Source of the DNA: an uncultured Flavobacteriales bacterium
GTDB lineage: Bacteria; Bacteroidota; Bacteroidia; Flavobacteriales_D; Parvicellaceae
DNA length: 64,000 bases
Direction: 5' to 3'
Assembly (NCBI GenBank): GCA_943788755.1
Contig: CALSRM010000003.1
Location: 186,001-250,000, forward strand
A program made the position numbers and the translations under genes. The notes beneath the pieces are model-generated. The model saw nothing but the letters and a program-made list of their open reading frames with translations. It was not told the DNA's origin and searched no databases. Shown in pieces: positions 9,316-19,300 of this stretch (position 1 is its first letter; each line of letters begins with the position of its first letter).

Positions 9316-10119
9316 ATGGTAATAAATAAAATATTAACAGCTGGTCTTGTTTTGTTAACGATGGTGTTAACTGCTCAAAATAATGCAAGTATAATTCATG
9401 AGGGACATTACCAAGGTAAAAACCTGTATGTTCAAAATCCATTCGCTGATGCAGGGATTGGTTTCTGTGTAATTAAAGTTACTGTTAATGGTGATGTTAC
9501 TACTGATCAAATTAACTCTAGTGCATTTGAAATAGATTTTACTAACCTAAATTTACAAATTGGAGATCCTGTAACTATAAAGATTGCACATAAATTAAAT
9601 TGCTCTCCAAAAGTTCTTAACCCAGAGGTTTTGAGACCTAGAAGTACATTTGAAACAGTGAGTATTAATGCTGGTGATGATAAAATACTTAAATGGAAGA
9701 CAACTGGAGAACAAGGTAAACTTACTTATCTAATTGAACAATACAGATGGAATAAGTGGATTAAAATAGGTGAATTTGATGGTGAGGGTACTCCTTCAGA
9801 AAATTCTTATGAATTTAAAGTAAGTCCTCATTCAGGAGAAAACAAATTTAGAGTTAAACAAATTGATTACACAGGAAGACCTAGGATATCTCAAAGCACG
9901 AAGTACAGTGACCCAAGCATCCCAGAAGCTGCCATAATTTGTCCTAAGTGTAAAGATTTAGAGTTTTCTCATGAAACTTTATTTGAAATTTTTGACACAT
10001 ATGGAAATCTTGTTAAAAAAGGATTTGGCAAAGTAATTAAAGTTGACAACTTAAAGAAAGGGCTTTACTACGTAAACTATGATAGTAAAACTGGAGAAGT
10101 TTGGAACAAGAAAAAATAA
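9316..10119 (+). CDS. secreted protein of unknown function, possible degenerate T9SS sorting tail
   Basis: A 267-residue protein with an N-terminal Sec signal (MVINKILTAGLVLLTMVLTAQ). The first 100 residues look like a beta-rich domain (NLYVQNPFADAGIGFCVIKVTVNG). A second, fibronectin-like region follows (WKTTGEQGKLTYLIEQYRW, ENKFRVKQIDYTGRPRIS). The last 60 residues start with a CPKC pair and end FEIFDTYGNLVKKG...LKKGLYYVNYD, which resembles the beta-strand pattern of type A T9SS sorting domains (DxxGxxVxxG, LxxGxYxV) but lacks the usual PNP entry. I infer export, perhaps by T9SS. A strong terminator follows. No homologue recognised. Confidence 0.8.
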   Translation: MVINKILTAGLVLLTMVLTAQNNASIIHEGHYQGKNLYVQNPFADAGIGFCVIKVTVNGDVTTDQINSSAFEIDFTNLNLQIGDPVTIKIAHKLNCSPKVLNPEVLRPRSTFETVSINAGDDKILKWKTTGEQGKLTYLIEQYRWNKWIKIGEFDGEGTPSENSYEFKVSPHSGENKFRVKQIDYTGRPRISQSTKYSDPSIPEAAIICPKCKDLEFSHETLFEIFDTYGNLVKKGFGKVIKVDNLKKGLYYVNYDSKTGEVWNKKK

Positions 10120-10134
10120 TTAAAAGCACTTTAC

Positions 10135-10168
10135 AAAAAAACCCTTTCCAACGGAAGGGTTTTTTTTT
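10135..10168 (+). terminator. intrinsic terminator
   Basis: ACCCTT...AAGGGT hairpin with an A-run before and nine T after, 16 nt past the stop of the secreted-protein gene and 15 nt before the methylmalonyl-CoA epimerase ATG. Confidence 0.85.
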
Positions 10169-10182
10169 GCTTATATTTCACT

Positions 10183-10587
10183 ATGAAAAAGATTGAACAC
10201 ATTGGTATTGCCGTAAAAGATTTAAAGGCAGCTAACAACCTCTATTCTAAACTTCTAAATACTTCTCCTTATAAGATGGAAGAAGTCGTGTCTGAAAATG
10301 TTAACACCTCTTTTTTTCAAGTTGGAGAATCCAAAATTGAATTAGTGGAAGGAACTAGTCCAGACAGCCCAATCTCAAAATTCATCGAAAAAAGAGGAGA
10401 AGGAGTCCACCACATCGCTTTTGAAGTAAGTGATATTGAGAAGGAAATTGCTCGACTAACAAAAGAAGGTTTTCAAATGATTCACGAAAAACCCAAAGAT
10501 GGGGCAGATAACAAATTAATTGCTTTTTTGCACCCTAAGTCAAGTAACGGAGTACTTATCGAGCTTTGCCAAGAAAAAGTGCAGTGA
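10183..10587 (+). CDS. mce: methylmalonyl-CoA epimerase
   Basis: Interconverts (2R)- and (2S)-methylmalonyl-CoA in propionyl-CoA/succinyl-CoA metabolism. A 134-residue vicinal-oxygen-chelate (glyoxalase-fold) protein. Visible metal ligands and signatures are HIGIAVKDL (His6), VHHIAFEVSDI and the C-terminal LIELCQ Glu. Length is typical. Mutase genes are not in this window. Its 3' end overlaps the convergent HAD gene by 32 bp. It begins only 15 nt after a strong terminator, so its promoter must be within or overlapping that short stretch, or it depends on read-through. Confidence 0.95.
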   Translation: MKKIEHIGIAVKDLKAANNLYSKLLNTSPYKMEEVVSENVNTSFFQVGESKIELVEGTSPDSPISKFIEKRGEGVHHIAFEVSDIEKEIARLTKEGFQMIHEKPKDGADNKLIAFLHPKSSNGVLIELCQEKVQ

Positions 10588-11188
10588 TGTCCTCCCCAGG
10601 TATTAAATAGTAGGCGTTTATCTTTAATTTCCTAGCGCCTTCGACATGTTGTATGGAATCATCTATAAACAAAGTTTCAGAAGCTTCTAATCCGTTTTTT
10701 TCTAAAACGTATTGGAAGCAATCTGCATTCGGTTTTCTCAGTCCTATGTCCGAGGAGTAATACTGATGCTCGAAAATCGAATCAAATATATTCTCTCCAT
10801 AAGAAGCTTCGATAATTTTTCGAAAACATTTTATATGTATTTCATTAGTATTGCTCAATAAAAACAGCCTATATTTCTTTTTTAGTTCTTTCAAAAGATT
10901 AATTCTTTGGGCGGGCAGGTCCAATAGCATTGCATTCCAGGCTTTATCAATAGCACTCAATTGTAAAGAAGGGACAATTTCTTTCATGTATTCTCTAAAC
11001 TCATCAGGCGTAAGTTCTCCTGTTTCTAATTTATCAAACACCTGACCTTGTTTAGCTTGTGAATAGATATCGTCAAAATTGTTTATGCCAATTTTCTTAA
11101 AAGCATTAGCAGTTTGATCGTAGTCAATATTTAATATTACACCTCCTAAGTCAAAAATGATATTTTTTACACCGTTTAATTCGAGCAT
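10556..11188 (-). CDS. HAD-family hydrolase (haloacid dehalogenase-like, subfamily IA)
   Basis: A 210-residue cytoplasmic phosphatase-type hydrolase. Motif I is IIFDLGGVIL (nucleophile Asp; the usual second Asp is replaced by Gly as in YihX-like members), motif II LLSNTN, motif III Lys in RKPNADCF, and motif IV LFIDDS. An alpha-helical cap fills residues about 20-80. YihX-like members dephosphorylate sugar phosphates or FMN-like substrates; the actual substrate is unknown. It is convergent with mce with a 32-bp 3' overlap, so the two transcripts are complementary at their ends. Confidence 0.9.
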   Translation of the reverse strand: MLELNGVKNIIFDLGGVILNIDYDQTANAFKKIGINNFDDIYSQAKQGQVFDKLETGELTPDEFREYMKEIVPSLQLSAIDKAWNAMLLDLPAQRINLLKELKKKYRLFLLSNTNEIHIKCFRKIIEASYGENIFDSIFEHQYYSSDIGLRKPNADCFQYVLEKNGLEASETLFIDDSIQHVEGARKLKINAYYLIPGEDITALFLGKAR

Positions 11189-11294
11189 TTTATTAAAATT
11201 AATAGGTTATTCCGATGCAAATATGTAAAATTGCAGCCGCAAAACAATGAAATATTTGTTTTCGTCTTTTAAATTTTCTTCGGATTATTTAAAA

Positions 11295-11368
11295 GGGCCC
11301 ATAGCTCAGCTGGTTAGAGCACCTGACTCATAATCAGGGGGTCCTAGGTTCGAGCCCTAGTGGGCCCA
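11295..11368 (+). tRNA. tRNA with CAT anticodon (Ile2-type or elongator Met)
   Basis: A complete cloverleaf: acceptor GGGCCCA paired with TGGGCCC, D arm GCTC/GAGC, anticodon arm CCTGA-CTCATAA-TCAGG, T arm CTAGG-TTCGAGC-CCTAG. The anticodon is CAT and the CCA end is not encoded. The fully paired 1-72 position argues against initiator tRNA. The C4-G69 and C5-G68 pairs are the ones used by TilS in E. coli to recognise tRNA-Ile2, whose CAT is modified to lysidine-AU. I therefore lean to Ile(k2CAU), but an elongator Met tRNA is not excluded. Confidence 0.95.
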
Positions 11369-11379
11369 CAAGTAATAGA

Positions 11380-11416
11380 AAGGCTTTCAGACTTATATGG
11401 TTTGGAAGCCTTTTTT
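11380..11416 (+). terminator. terminator of the tRNA gene
   Basis: AAGGCTT...AAGCCTT stem with a 19-nt loop region and a run of six T, 11 nt after the tRNA 3' end. Confidence 0.75.
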
Positions 11417-11587
11417 CGCTTGCACGTATCTCACTCATTATTGAGGACAAAGCTTCATAATACAAATCCCAATAACCTGCTCAACCAGTGTTGAATATCT
11501 TCAAATAGATTTTTAATGAAGTAACGTATATTTTCTTCAAATTTAAATATCATTGAAGAAGGCAACTATAAACTCTCTTTTGGACAT

Positions 11588-11618
11588 AAAAAAAGGTCCA
11601 GTTTTCACTGAGCCTTTT
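11588..11618 (-). terminator. terminator of tonB
   Basis: On the minus strand AAAAGGCTCAGT-GAAA-ACTGGACCTTTT forms a hairpin with a GAAA tetraloop (one mismatch, one wobble) followed by a T-run. It lies 27 nt past the tonB stop codon. Confidence 0.75.
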
Positions 11619-11644
11619 AAAAAAAAATTATGGTTAATTGTTAA

Positions 11645-12334
11645 TTATCCTATACGGAAATTAACTGGAAGCGTAAACCAAACACTTACTTTTTTTCCTC
11701 GTTGCTCTCCAGCAGTCCACTTAGGCATACTCTTAACGGCTCTAATAGCTTCTCTGTCCAAAGTTTTATGAACACCACGTACAACTTTCACTTCTCCAAT
11801 TGTTCCATCTTTTTTCACTACAAACTTTACATAAACTTTTCCTTGAATACCAGCTTCTCTGGCCATTTCCGGATACTTCACTTCTTTTCCCAAGTAGTTG
11901 TACATCTCTGCAGCTCCTCCTGGAAATTCTGGTTGTTGTTCAACAAACTCAAAAATTTCTTCAACCTCGATAACTTCCTCTTCCTCAACAACATCAATTA
12001 TTTCAACAACCTCAGATTCTTGATCTTGCATTGTTACTATCGTTTCTTCACGCTCATCATCTTCTTCCAATATTTCAACTTCTTCCGGTGGTGCCGGTGG
12101 TGGCGGTGGCGGTGGCGGTGGTGGCGGTGGTGGTGGCGCATCGTTCATATCAATCACCTCTTCATCCTCTAATTCAGCTAACCCTGAATCCAAGGAGCTA
12201 TTAGGCGGAACAATGTTCGTATATTCCATCATAGACAACATTACTCCCATTACAATAACTCCTCCTATTAAAACCAGTCCAGTTCTGATAATAGTGCTAT
12301 CAATATTTGCGTAACTTGTTTTCTTTGCTTCCAT
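11645..12334 (-). CDS. tonB: energy transducer TonB
   Basis: Transmits proton-motive force from an ExbB/ExbD complex in the inner membrane to TonB-dependent outer-membrane receptors. The 229-residue protein has one N-terminal transmembrane helix (about 15-37, GLVLIGGVIVMGVMLSMM), an acidic linker, an uninterrupted run of about 14 prolines near residues 67-80, a Glu/Val-rich spacer, and a C-terminal TonB domain (about 140-229: PEFPGGAAEMYNYLGKEVKYP, GKVYVKFVVKKDG, LDREAIRAVKSMPKW). exbBD are not adjacent. It has its own terminator; it may be read with vanZ upstream or from its own promoter. Confidence 0.95.
   Translation of the reverse strand: MEAKKTSYANIDSTIIRTGLVLIGGVIVMGVMLSMMEYTNIVPPNSSLDSGLAELEDEEVIDMNDAPPPPPPPPPPPPPPAPPEEVEILEEDDEREETIVTMQDQESEVVEIIDVVEEEEVIEVEEIFEFVEQQPEFPGGAAEMYNYLGKEVKYPEMAREAGIQGKVYVKFVVKKDGTIGEVKVVRGVHKTLDREAIRAVKSMPKWTAGEQRGKKVSVWFTLPVNFRIG
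12087..12137. repeat. GGT/GGC trinucleotide tract encoding the TonB poly-proline run
   Basis: About 50 bp of nearly pure GGT/GGC triplets on the plus strand (CCA/GCC-type proline codons in tonB). Length changes by whole triplets would only lengthen or shorten the proline rod. Confidence 0.8.
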
Positions 12335-12375
12335 TTTTTTGAGTTTTATACATTAACTCTTATTAAAAATATATC

Positions 12376-12383
12376 CAAAATTA
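12376..12383 (-). promoter_or_regulatory. putative -7 box of tonB
   Basis: TAATTTTG on the minus strand matches TAnnTTTG, 41 nt upstream of the tonB ATG, in a 160-bp gap after vanZ. The -33 region (TTTT at 18 nt) is a weak match. Confidence 0.4.
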
Positions 12384-12494
12384 AATTGAATATATAACGC
12401 TAAAATAAGAAGAATTATTCTAAAATTGACATCTAATACAAACCATTAACTAAATAGTTCAATCCTTTGCATCATTAATTTAATTATGATGAAC

Positions 12495-12887
12495 CTACTT
12501 AGTTTTTTCTATCCTTTTATTTAATTGGGTAATTAGTATTATAGCACCAACAGAAGCTCCAATTCCATTAGCCAAAACATCAAAAATATCACCAACCCTC
12601 CCTGCAACAAAAACTGACTGAATAAATTCAATCCCAACACCTAAAAAAAGACAATAAAGAAAGGCAATTACAAAAATTCTATTTCTTGAATATGAAGAGT
12701 GAAAATAGTTCACTAAGCCGCTACCAACCAATATAATAAGCACTAAATACAAAGTGGAGTGTATTACCTTATCTGCTCCTTTAAAGCTTAAAAAAGAGGA
12801 GCTAGGTAAATTATCTCCAGGCATTAAACATACCAAGAGTATTAATAGAGTCCAGGCAATACCAAACTTATTCTTATTTAAAAACAT
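12495..12887 (-). CDS. VanZ-like family membrane protein
   Basis: A 130-residue integral membrane protein with four hydrophobic segments. It carries the VanZ-family signatures: an N-terminal helix ending in D-K-V-I-H (KGADKVIHSTLYLVL) and a third segment GVGIEFIQSVF followed by the acidic GRVGDIFDVLANGIGASVGA. VanZ-like proteins are poorly characterised; one is linked to teicoplanin resistance but most are housekeeping genes of unknown role. It starts 8 nt after the gcvH stop, so it is in the gcvH unit. The order sprA-gcvH-vanZ is one I recall from other Flavobacteriia. Confidence 0.85.
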   Translation of the reverse strand: MFLNKNKFGIAWTLLILLVCLMPGDNLPSSSFLSFKGADKVIHSTLYLVLIILVGSGLVNYFHSSYSRNRIFVIAFLYCLFLGVGIEFIQSVFVAGRVGDIFDVLANGIGASVGAIILITQLNKRIEKTK

Positions 12888-12895
12888 TAAAAGAT

Positions 12896-13273
12896 TTACC
12901 CAATCAATTCCTGGTACTGATCAGCATTCAGCAAACCTTCAACTTGTGTTGCGTCACTCATTTCTACTTTAACCAACCACCCATCTCCATAAGGATCACT
13001 ATTTACTGTTTCAGGATCTTGTTCTAAAGCCTCATTAAATGAAGTAATCTCACCAGATACAGGCATAAACAAATCCGAAACTGTTTTAACTGCTTCGATT
13101 GATCCAAAAACTTCTTCTTGTTCTAGTTCCTCGCCTTCCGTTTCTACTTCAACGTATACAATGTCACCTAATTCTCCCTGAGCAAAAGCGGTAATACCTA
13201 CTGTTGCAACGTTACCTTCAACCTTCAACCATTCATGGTCTTTTGTATATTTTAAATCTGATGGAATGTTCAT
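12896..13273 (-). CDS. gcvH: glycine cleavage system H protein
   Basis: Lipoyl carrier of the glycine cleavage system, shuttling the methylamine group between the P, T and L proteins in the cytoplasm. The 125-residue sequence is full length. N-terminal [12 protein letters not shown] and [10 protein letters not shown] are family signatures, and the lipoylation site is Lys63 in [12 protein letters not shown]. The other gcv genes are not in the window. It lies 100 nt downstream of sprA and 8 nt upstream of vanZ. Confidence 0.97.
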   Translation of the reverse strand: MNIPSDLKYTKDHEWLKVEGNVATVGITAFAQGELGDIVYVEVETEGEELEQEEVFGSIEAVKTVSDLFMPVSGEITSFNEALEQDPETVNSDPYGDGWLVKVEMSDATQVEGLLNADQYQELIG

Positions 13274-13373
13274 GTCTATTATTTGTTAATTATTTAATAC
13301 GAACTTATGAAATACTTTTGAGCTTCACACTTTATTCTTTCGTTTTTTACTCTTATAATAGTGATCTCAGTCT

Positions 13374-16300
13374 CTATTGAAGCATAAATCGAAGCGCTAC
13401 ACCAGCATTTGTATTTGCTGTCGGAAATGATGTAGAAATAAAGGGAGTGTTCATTACTCTATCATAGTACAATCTGACTGTAAGACTTTTACCTAATTTG
13501 TAATTTCCAGAGAATTTAATTGATGTCATTTTTTGCCCGGCTGTAGCCTGATTTTGGTTTTCTATAATTTTTCTAGTTATGGTTTTATTATCTCTAATAG
13601 AAACATCTAACCGTAAAACCAAATCACTAGGCTTTACCTTTTTCCCATTAAATTTAATCGGCAACTGAAGTTTTTTCCATGTATAGCCAGACCCAATAAC
13701 CAATTCAGTCCCCTTGATTTCAGTTATTTGATTATTTGCTAAACTTAATGAAATATTTCTATCTTTCTTGATCTCTAACTTTGCCATTACACTATTTTTA
13801 AGCCTCATATCCACTCCCAATAATGGCGCAAATTGTTCCATTATAGACATCGTTAATATTTGCTTTTCTGCGATAAAATTACCAGCAATATCAACCTGCG
13901 TTGCGTTTCCATCAGCATCAAATGTACCATCCAAGTTTGTTGTATATCCAGATAAGTTAAAGCTTGACCTATATGCATGGCTAAATGATAATGTTTTAAC
14001 ATATTTCTTCACCCATTTAATTTTAGATAGTCCATCATATGTTATTCTCCAATTTGGCAATGGAATTTGCTTAAATGGGTTTATGGTTTTTTTGTTGATA
14101 TTTTTACCGGTATATGCCGCTAAAAACGACCCAATTATTACTTCTTGTTGAGATGAACCATACCCTCCAGCATATCCATTTTCGTTCAGCTCATTTGCCG
14201 AGTTAGGATTGTTTTCACCTAAAACAGCAGACACTTCTTGTCTGAAATTCCTTAAGTTATCAAACGTAGCATTCTGCAATGCGTCTCCAGTATCAGATTG
14301 AAGATCTCTATTAAATGCTGTTCTCCAAGTTATTATTGAAGTACTGAAAGATCCTGTAAATTGTTCATTTCTCAGATCAAATTCATCCGTGAAATCATCC
14401 CAACCTAAATTAGAATTCGTGTTTTCAGCTAAATTTCTATCTGCGGTTAAATCAATTCTTAATCCTAAAATCGGCTTCAGAGTTGCTTTAATATTTAACT
14501 TCTCAGTATGGTTTGAAGCAAACTGCGTATTAATAATATCAAAATTTGCAGTATCTACAAGCCAATTATTTAAATAAGCGTCTCTAGCAAAATTATTGGT
14601 AGTGGTATCACCAAAAATATCTCTCATTTGATACCCTCCGGCAATAAAATCCAAGGAAGGTCCAAAGAAATTATTATCCATTCCCATTACATTGGTAGAA
14701 TTATTATACCCGGGAAGTAATATTCCATCATTTGTACTATAATTCACACTAACATTCTTTAAAGACATTATCAGCAGAGCGGTATGACCAAAGACATTCA
14801 GTTTGTCTTTTTCCTTCTTTTTCTCCTTGATAAACTTTTTAAGCTCGGCAATTTTTTCTTCATCTTTTACGGCTCTTCTTTTTAGTCGTTTCAATTCACT
14901 TTCTAATTCTAACAAAGACATATCTTTTGGTGTTTTTGTCTTTCTTATTTTGTCTTTTTCCTCTTTTCCCTTCCCTGCGGTTTTATTTGTCTTGCCAGCT
15001 CTATTAATCCGATTGTTATTTCCTTTACTTATTTTACTAAACTTCTTGTTTACCTCTTTGAAATAAGGCACTTTATTATAAAGTGTAGTCATATTTAACT
15101 TTCCGTTCCAAGTGACAACTCTCGAATTCTGAATAATATTACCAACTTTTCGAGTTTGAGTATCGCCATTTTCATCAATTATTTCAAAGTTGTCTAATGC
15201 AAGAGGAGATCTGGTCCAATCGTAATTTCCGCTATAGCGAGTTGTTAATGTTATCCAATCCGTTAGCGGAAATTTATTGAAAGGCCACTTAAATGTGACA
15301 TTAGCTATGTGTCCATAGCTCATTGTTTCCCCAAAACTTTTTATACTGTTCAACATTTGTGTTTTGGAGGAATCAGCGTCATAACCAAATGCACCTTCAT
15401 CTACCTTTCCAAATGGTTCATTAATAAAAGCTCTATTTTTTGCAGTAAAATCAAATTTTAAACTTTTTGTTATGTCATATTTCAAATTATAATCTCGATC
15501 CCAATTAAACATTTTATTGTATTGAGGAATAGTTAATCCCCCAAAGTTATTCCGCACCTCATATTCACTGTATGTTCTATTCATTCTTGTTCTAAATCCA
15601 AGTTGTTTTGGAGCCAAGTAAAGGTTAAAGTCTTTTATTGGTCTTAACCACTTTGATTTACGAAATGCTTTTATTTTTTTAAATGGCTCCCATGGTTTAG
15701 GGTTATTATTGAATCCATAATTCAATGAGCCTAGATGATTTAACGTTCGATCATATTGCGTATTTATATCCCTATGCGAAATTTGGCTATAAGAATAAGT
15801 AAGTGATATATTTGATATATCGTAAAAGTGGGCTTTTTTGGTCTTACCATTTTTTCCTTGCCCTCTTTCTTTTCTAACGTTAGTGAAGTTAATCGATTTT
15901 CTTTCTGTAATATCTCTTCCAGCATCCAATCTTTCTTTCCATTCCTCTTTTGATTCTACCTCATTTTGAACCAGTAATAAATCCCCCAAAAGTGGATCGT
16001 ATTGAGGTTTAATAATACTATTCGAATAGCCTAAATACATGGGGACCTTAATCCCAGATTTATCTCCAAAAAACTTACCTAATTGAACAGTAGTAGAAGC
16101 ATCTACTCCGTAAACATATTCCTGCGCTCTTTCACTTACTCTCTTTTCAATAGATCCAAAACCAGGCGTAGCATAATTTCCAGACAGTGACATATCTGCA
16201 AAATCAGCCATATTTGCACTTATCCTGCCTATCGTGGCCCACCCTCCACGCTCATTAAAGTCTGTAAGCCTTAGTTCATTTACCCAAATTTCTGCACACT

Positions 16301-19300
16301 TTTCTTCACCATCATCTGGTTGCCATTGGTTGTATTTATCGTCTTTTTTCGGGTTCCGTACACCGATCATTATTGTTTTTAAATTTTGCAAATTCGGATT
16401 TCCTATTACTGAGATATTCCTTGTGTTATCTACATTATCAGTTTCTGTGTATTTCTCTAGTAAAGAAAATCCGGGAATATTATTTCTTCTTGTTTTAACC
16501 TGTTTTAAACTATCCAGTTCAATAATAATATTATTAGCTACTGGCCAAACGTCAGCTGCCGCATTTTGATACCATTCACTCATTTTTACAGGCATTTCAT
16601 ATTCGTAGTAATTACTAACAAAGTCAGTCCCTAATCGAACAAAAACGGTTACCTCATCGTCTCCAACAAATGCATCGTTATTTGATTCTCCATGCACATA
16701 CATTTCAATTTTCTTATAATTCCGAACATCAAAGCTTACATTTCGATACGCCGCTCTGGCATCGCCATCCTGAAGTCCACATACATCCAACACTAATGAT
16801 TGTTCATTTTGCTGTGCTAGGTTCGCTGTTTGATAGTTTGTTTCTCTAATTATGTCTTCTGGAAGCACATAATTAATTGGATCTCTATTTCCGTTATCTT
16901 CAATATTTACTGCTCCAATATTAAACGTAGTATTTGACTCTTCCCCCTGCAAATACTCTCCTTCATTTAACAATGAGTTCAAATAAGTTCTCCATTCTCC
17001 ACGAATTAACTCTAGGCGGGCAAATCTCAAGACAACCTCCTGATTCCAGCCTTTCATAAACATTCTAATGAAACGTATGGATCTAAAATCTTGTATCCCA
17101 TTTACCTTAGAAGTAAACTCTCTTATTGGAATTCTAAATTGATACCAATATACTTGCTTTTGACTTTTTTCATCTTTTGCTAAAATCCTATCAGTAATAT
17201 AATTTGTGCCAATATTCATGTTTTGAGGCCGCATATTTACCCTATATTGAAAATAACTTTCCGTTTCATTTAAATTATTGTCTTGATTAATATCCTCAAC
17301 ATTTGGTAAAGTAGAAGCAGATGTTGGATAACCATCACCATTTAATGCGGCAGACATTTCAGATGTTGGTGAATTCCCATCTGCCCCATTATATTCTTTG
17401 TACCGCTCTAATATGTCGATCTGATTAGCATTATAACTATCATCTCTAAAATAATTATAATCATCAGATGAAGGGTCGGCACTTAACTTGGCATAAGCTG
17501 TTGGATTTAGTATTGCGGAGGAAGAAGATAAAAAAGCACTGAAAAATTCTCTTTCGTCTTCATTTTTTAATCCATCAAATCCAACATCTTGATTTGGTCT
17601 TGTTTCTACATCATTGTCAAATGCATTTACAATGACCTGTGAAGTTGGAATCCAACCCCAAGCAGTTTGGGTTAAAATTTCCGGGTCATAAACGCCATCT
17701 GTGGGTAAGCCATTTTCATAAGACTTTCTGCCATCTCTAAGTATATCTTCAGAAATATTACCTAAATTAAAATACAGTTCACCACCTGTTGAATTTTGTG
17801 AATCTTCATTCGTTGCTGGTTCTCCAAAACTATTGCTTGCTGCTGTGCTAAACGGATCCATTACCCAAAACTGGATATATTCAATATTAGCAGCCTCAAA
17901 GTCGTTGGTTGTAAGCGTCCTCATTACCCCTGCCCATCTACTGCCTGGATCTTTTAGTTCACCATTAGTTTCCACCCCTGCAGATAAAGCACTTCCACTA
18001 GGAGCATCATAATTATATGGCCCTCTATCTTGCGGATAATACGCTAAATCTAATACCGGAATGTTATTTAACTGCCCTGTGCTTAACTGTTTATTAGGGA
18101 AAACCTCACTCACCAAAACTTGCCGCATTAGATTGTTTTTCTGCATTGGATCTCCTTTAATATGGTCAGGTGTCAAATTATTGTCGTTATGGAACAATGG
18201 GTCAATGACATACCAAGACAATTTTGCTCTATTTTTTCCGTAAATCAAATCATCATAAGAACTAGCTTCAGGAAATAATGTCGGTTGACCTTGTGGAACC
18301 GATGCTAGCACCCAAGTATTAAACGAACGTATATCAATTGCAGACTGACTACCTTCAAAATCATCAATATATGAAGTCCCTTCTTTTCCAATAGCTCTAT
18401 TATGGCCTGGAATAATTGTAGCAATTTCTCCTGTAAAATTTACGATAGACTTTTCCTTCGTATTAATAAAAGGAATGTTATCAACTAATTTTGTCAAATA
18501 CGGAACTTCTTTTCTAAAGCCTCCGTCTAATCCTAACATAGTATTCGAAATGGGCTCGTCTCCAATATTTACTTTTTGAGTCAAAGGCTTTTCAGTTAAA
18601 CGCATCATTGTTGCTCCTATGTTCGCATTTTTACTAATACGGTAATCCAAGTGAGTTCCAATTAAAGATTTTGTTTGGATACTGAAAAGGGAGTTACTTT
18701 CAAGCGATATTTTAATGGGTGTTCCTGAACTTAAAATACCATCATTCAATATTTTCACACGTCCCAAGTTATAGTCCACAGTATAATCCACGCCTTCAGA
18801 CAATTGAGCTCCGCCAGCAACTACTTTAACGGATCCTTGCGGTATATTAAGAGCATTGAGAGAAATTTCAGAACTTACTGACGATTGATAAGTCCCTTTT
18901 ATTTTAAACCTATTTAACTCCGGAATCTGTTGCGCAGCTGTTTTTGTACTATCGTATAATTGGCTGAAAACGATTGTTTTTCTTACAGACTGAGACACCC
19001 CTTTGTCTATAAGCGCGTCATCTAGTGTCTTTCCAAAAGGTTCCTTAGTGGTAAAATAGAGCCTTCCGTTTCGCGGGTTAATTGTTCCCCCATTTATTAT
19101 TTTCCCATTGGCGACAGTTATTGGAATAAAATCAAATACACCATCAGCATATTTTGCTTGTTGTTGATTTATCCTATCCATTTCTAATAGCTGAAGCAGT
19201 AATTTATCATCTACACCAGGTTTTGGAATATAGTTTACATCAACACTTGTACTTGGATTATTATACCAAACATCTAGCCTAAAATTAATAGGGTCAATTT

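Noticed and set aside
11295-11368. Initiator tRNA-fMet
   Set aside because: The acceptor stem is fully paired including position 1-72, unlike bacterial initiator tRNA.
11553-11771. 72-residue plus-strand ORF
   Set aside because: Runs across the tonB terminator and into tonB antisense; codon character absent.
11702-12172. 156-residue plus-strand ORF opposite tonB
   Set aside because: Its Trp/Arg/Phe-rich composition is the antisense of the proline and Glu codons of tonB; no start signal or family resemblance.
15000-15070. Lys-rich segment of SprA as a frameshift or inserted gene
   Set aside because: The low-complexity Lys/Glu stretch (about SprA residues 1900-2000) stays in frame and joins barrel strands on both sides, so it is an internal loop.
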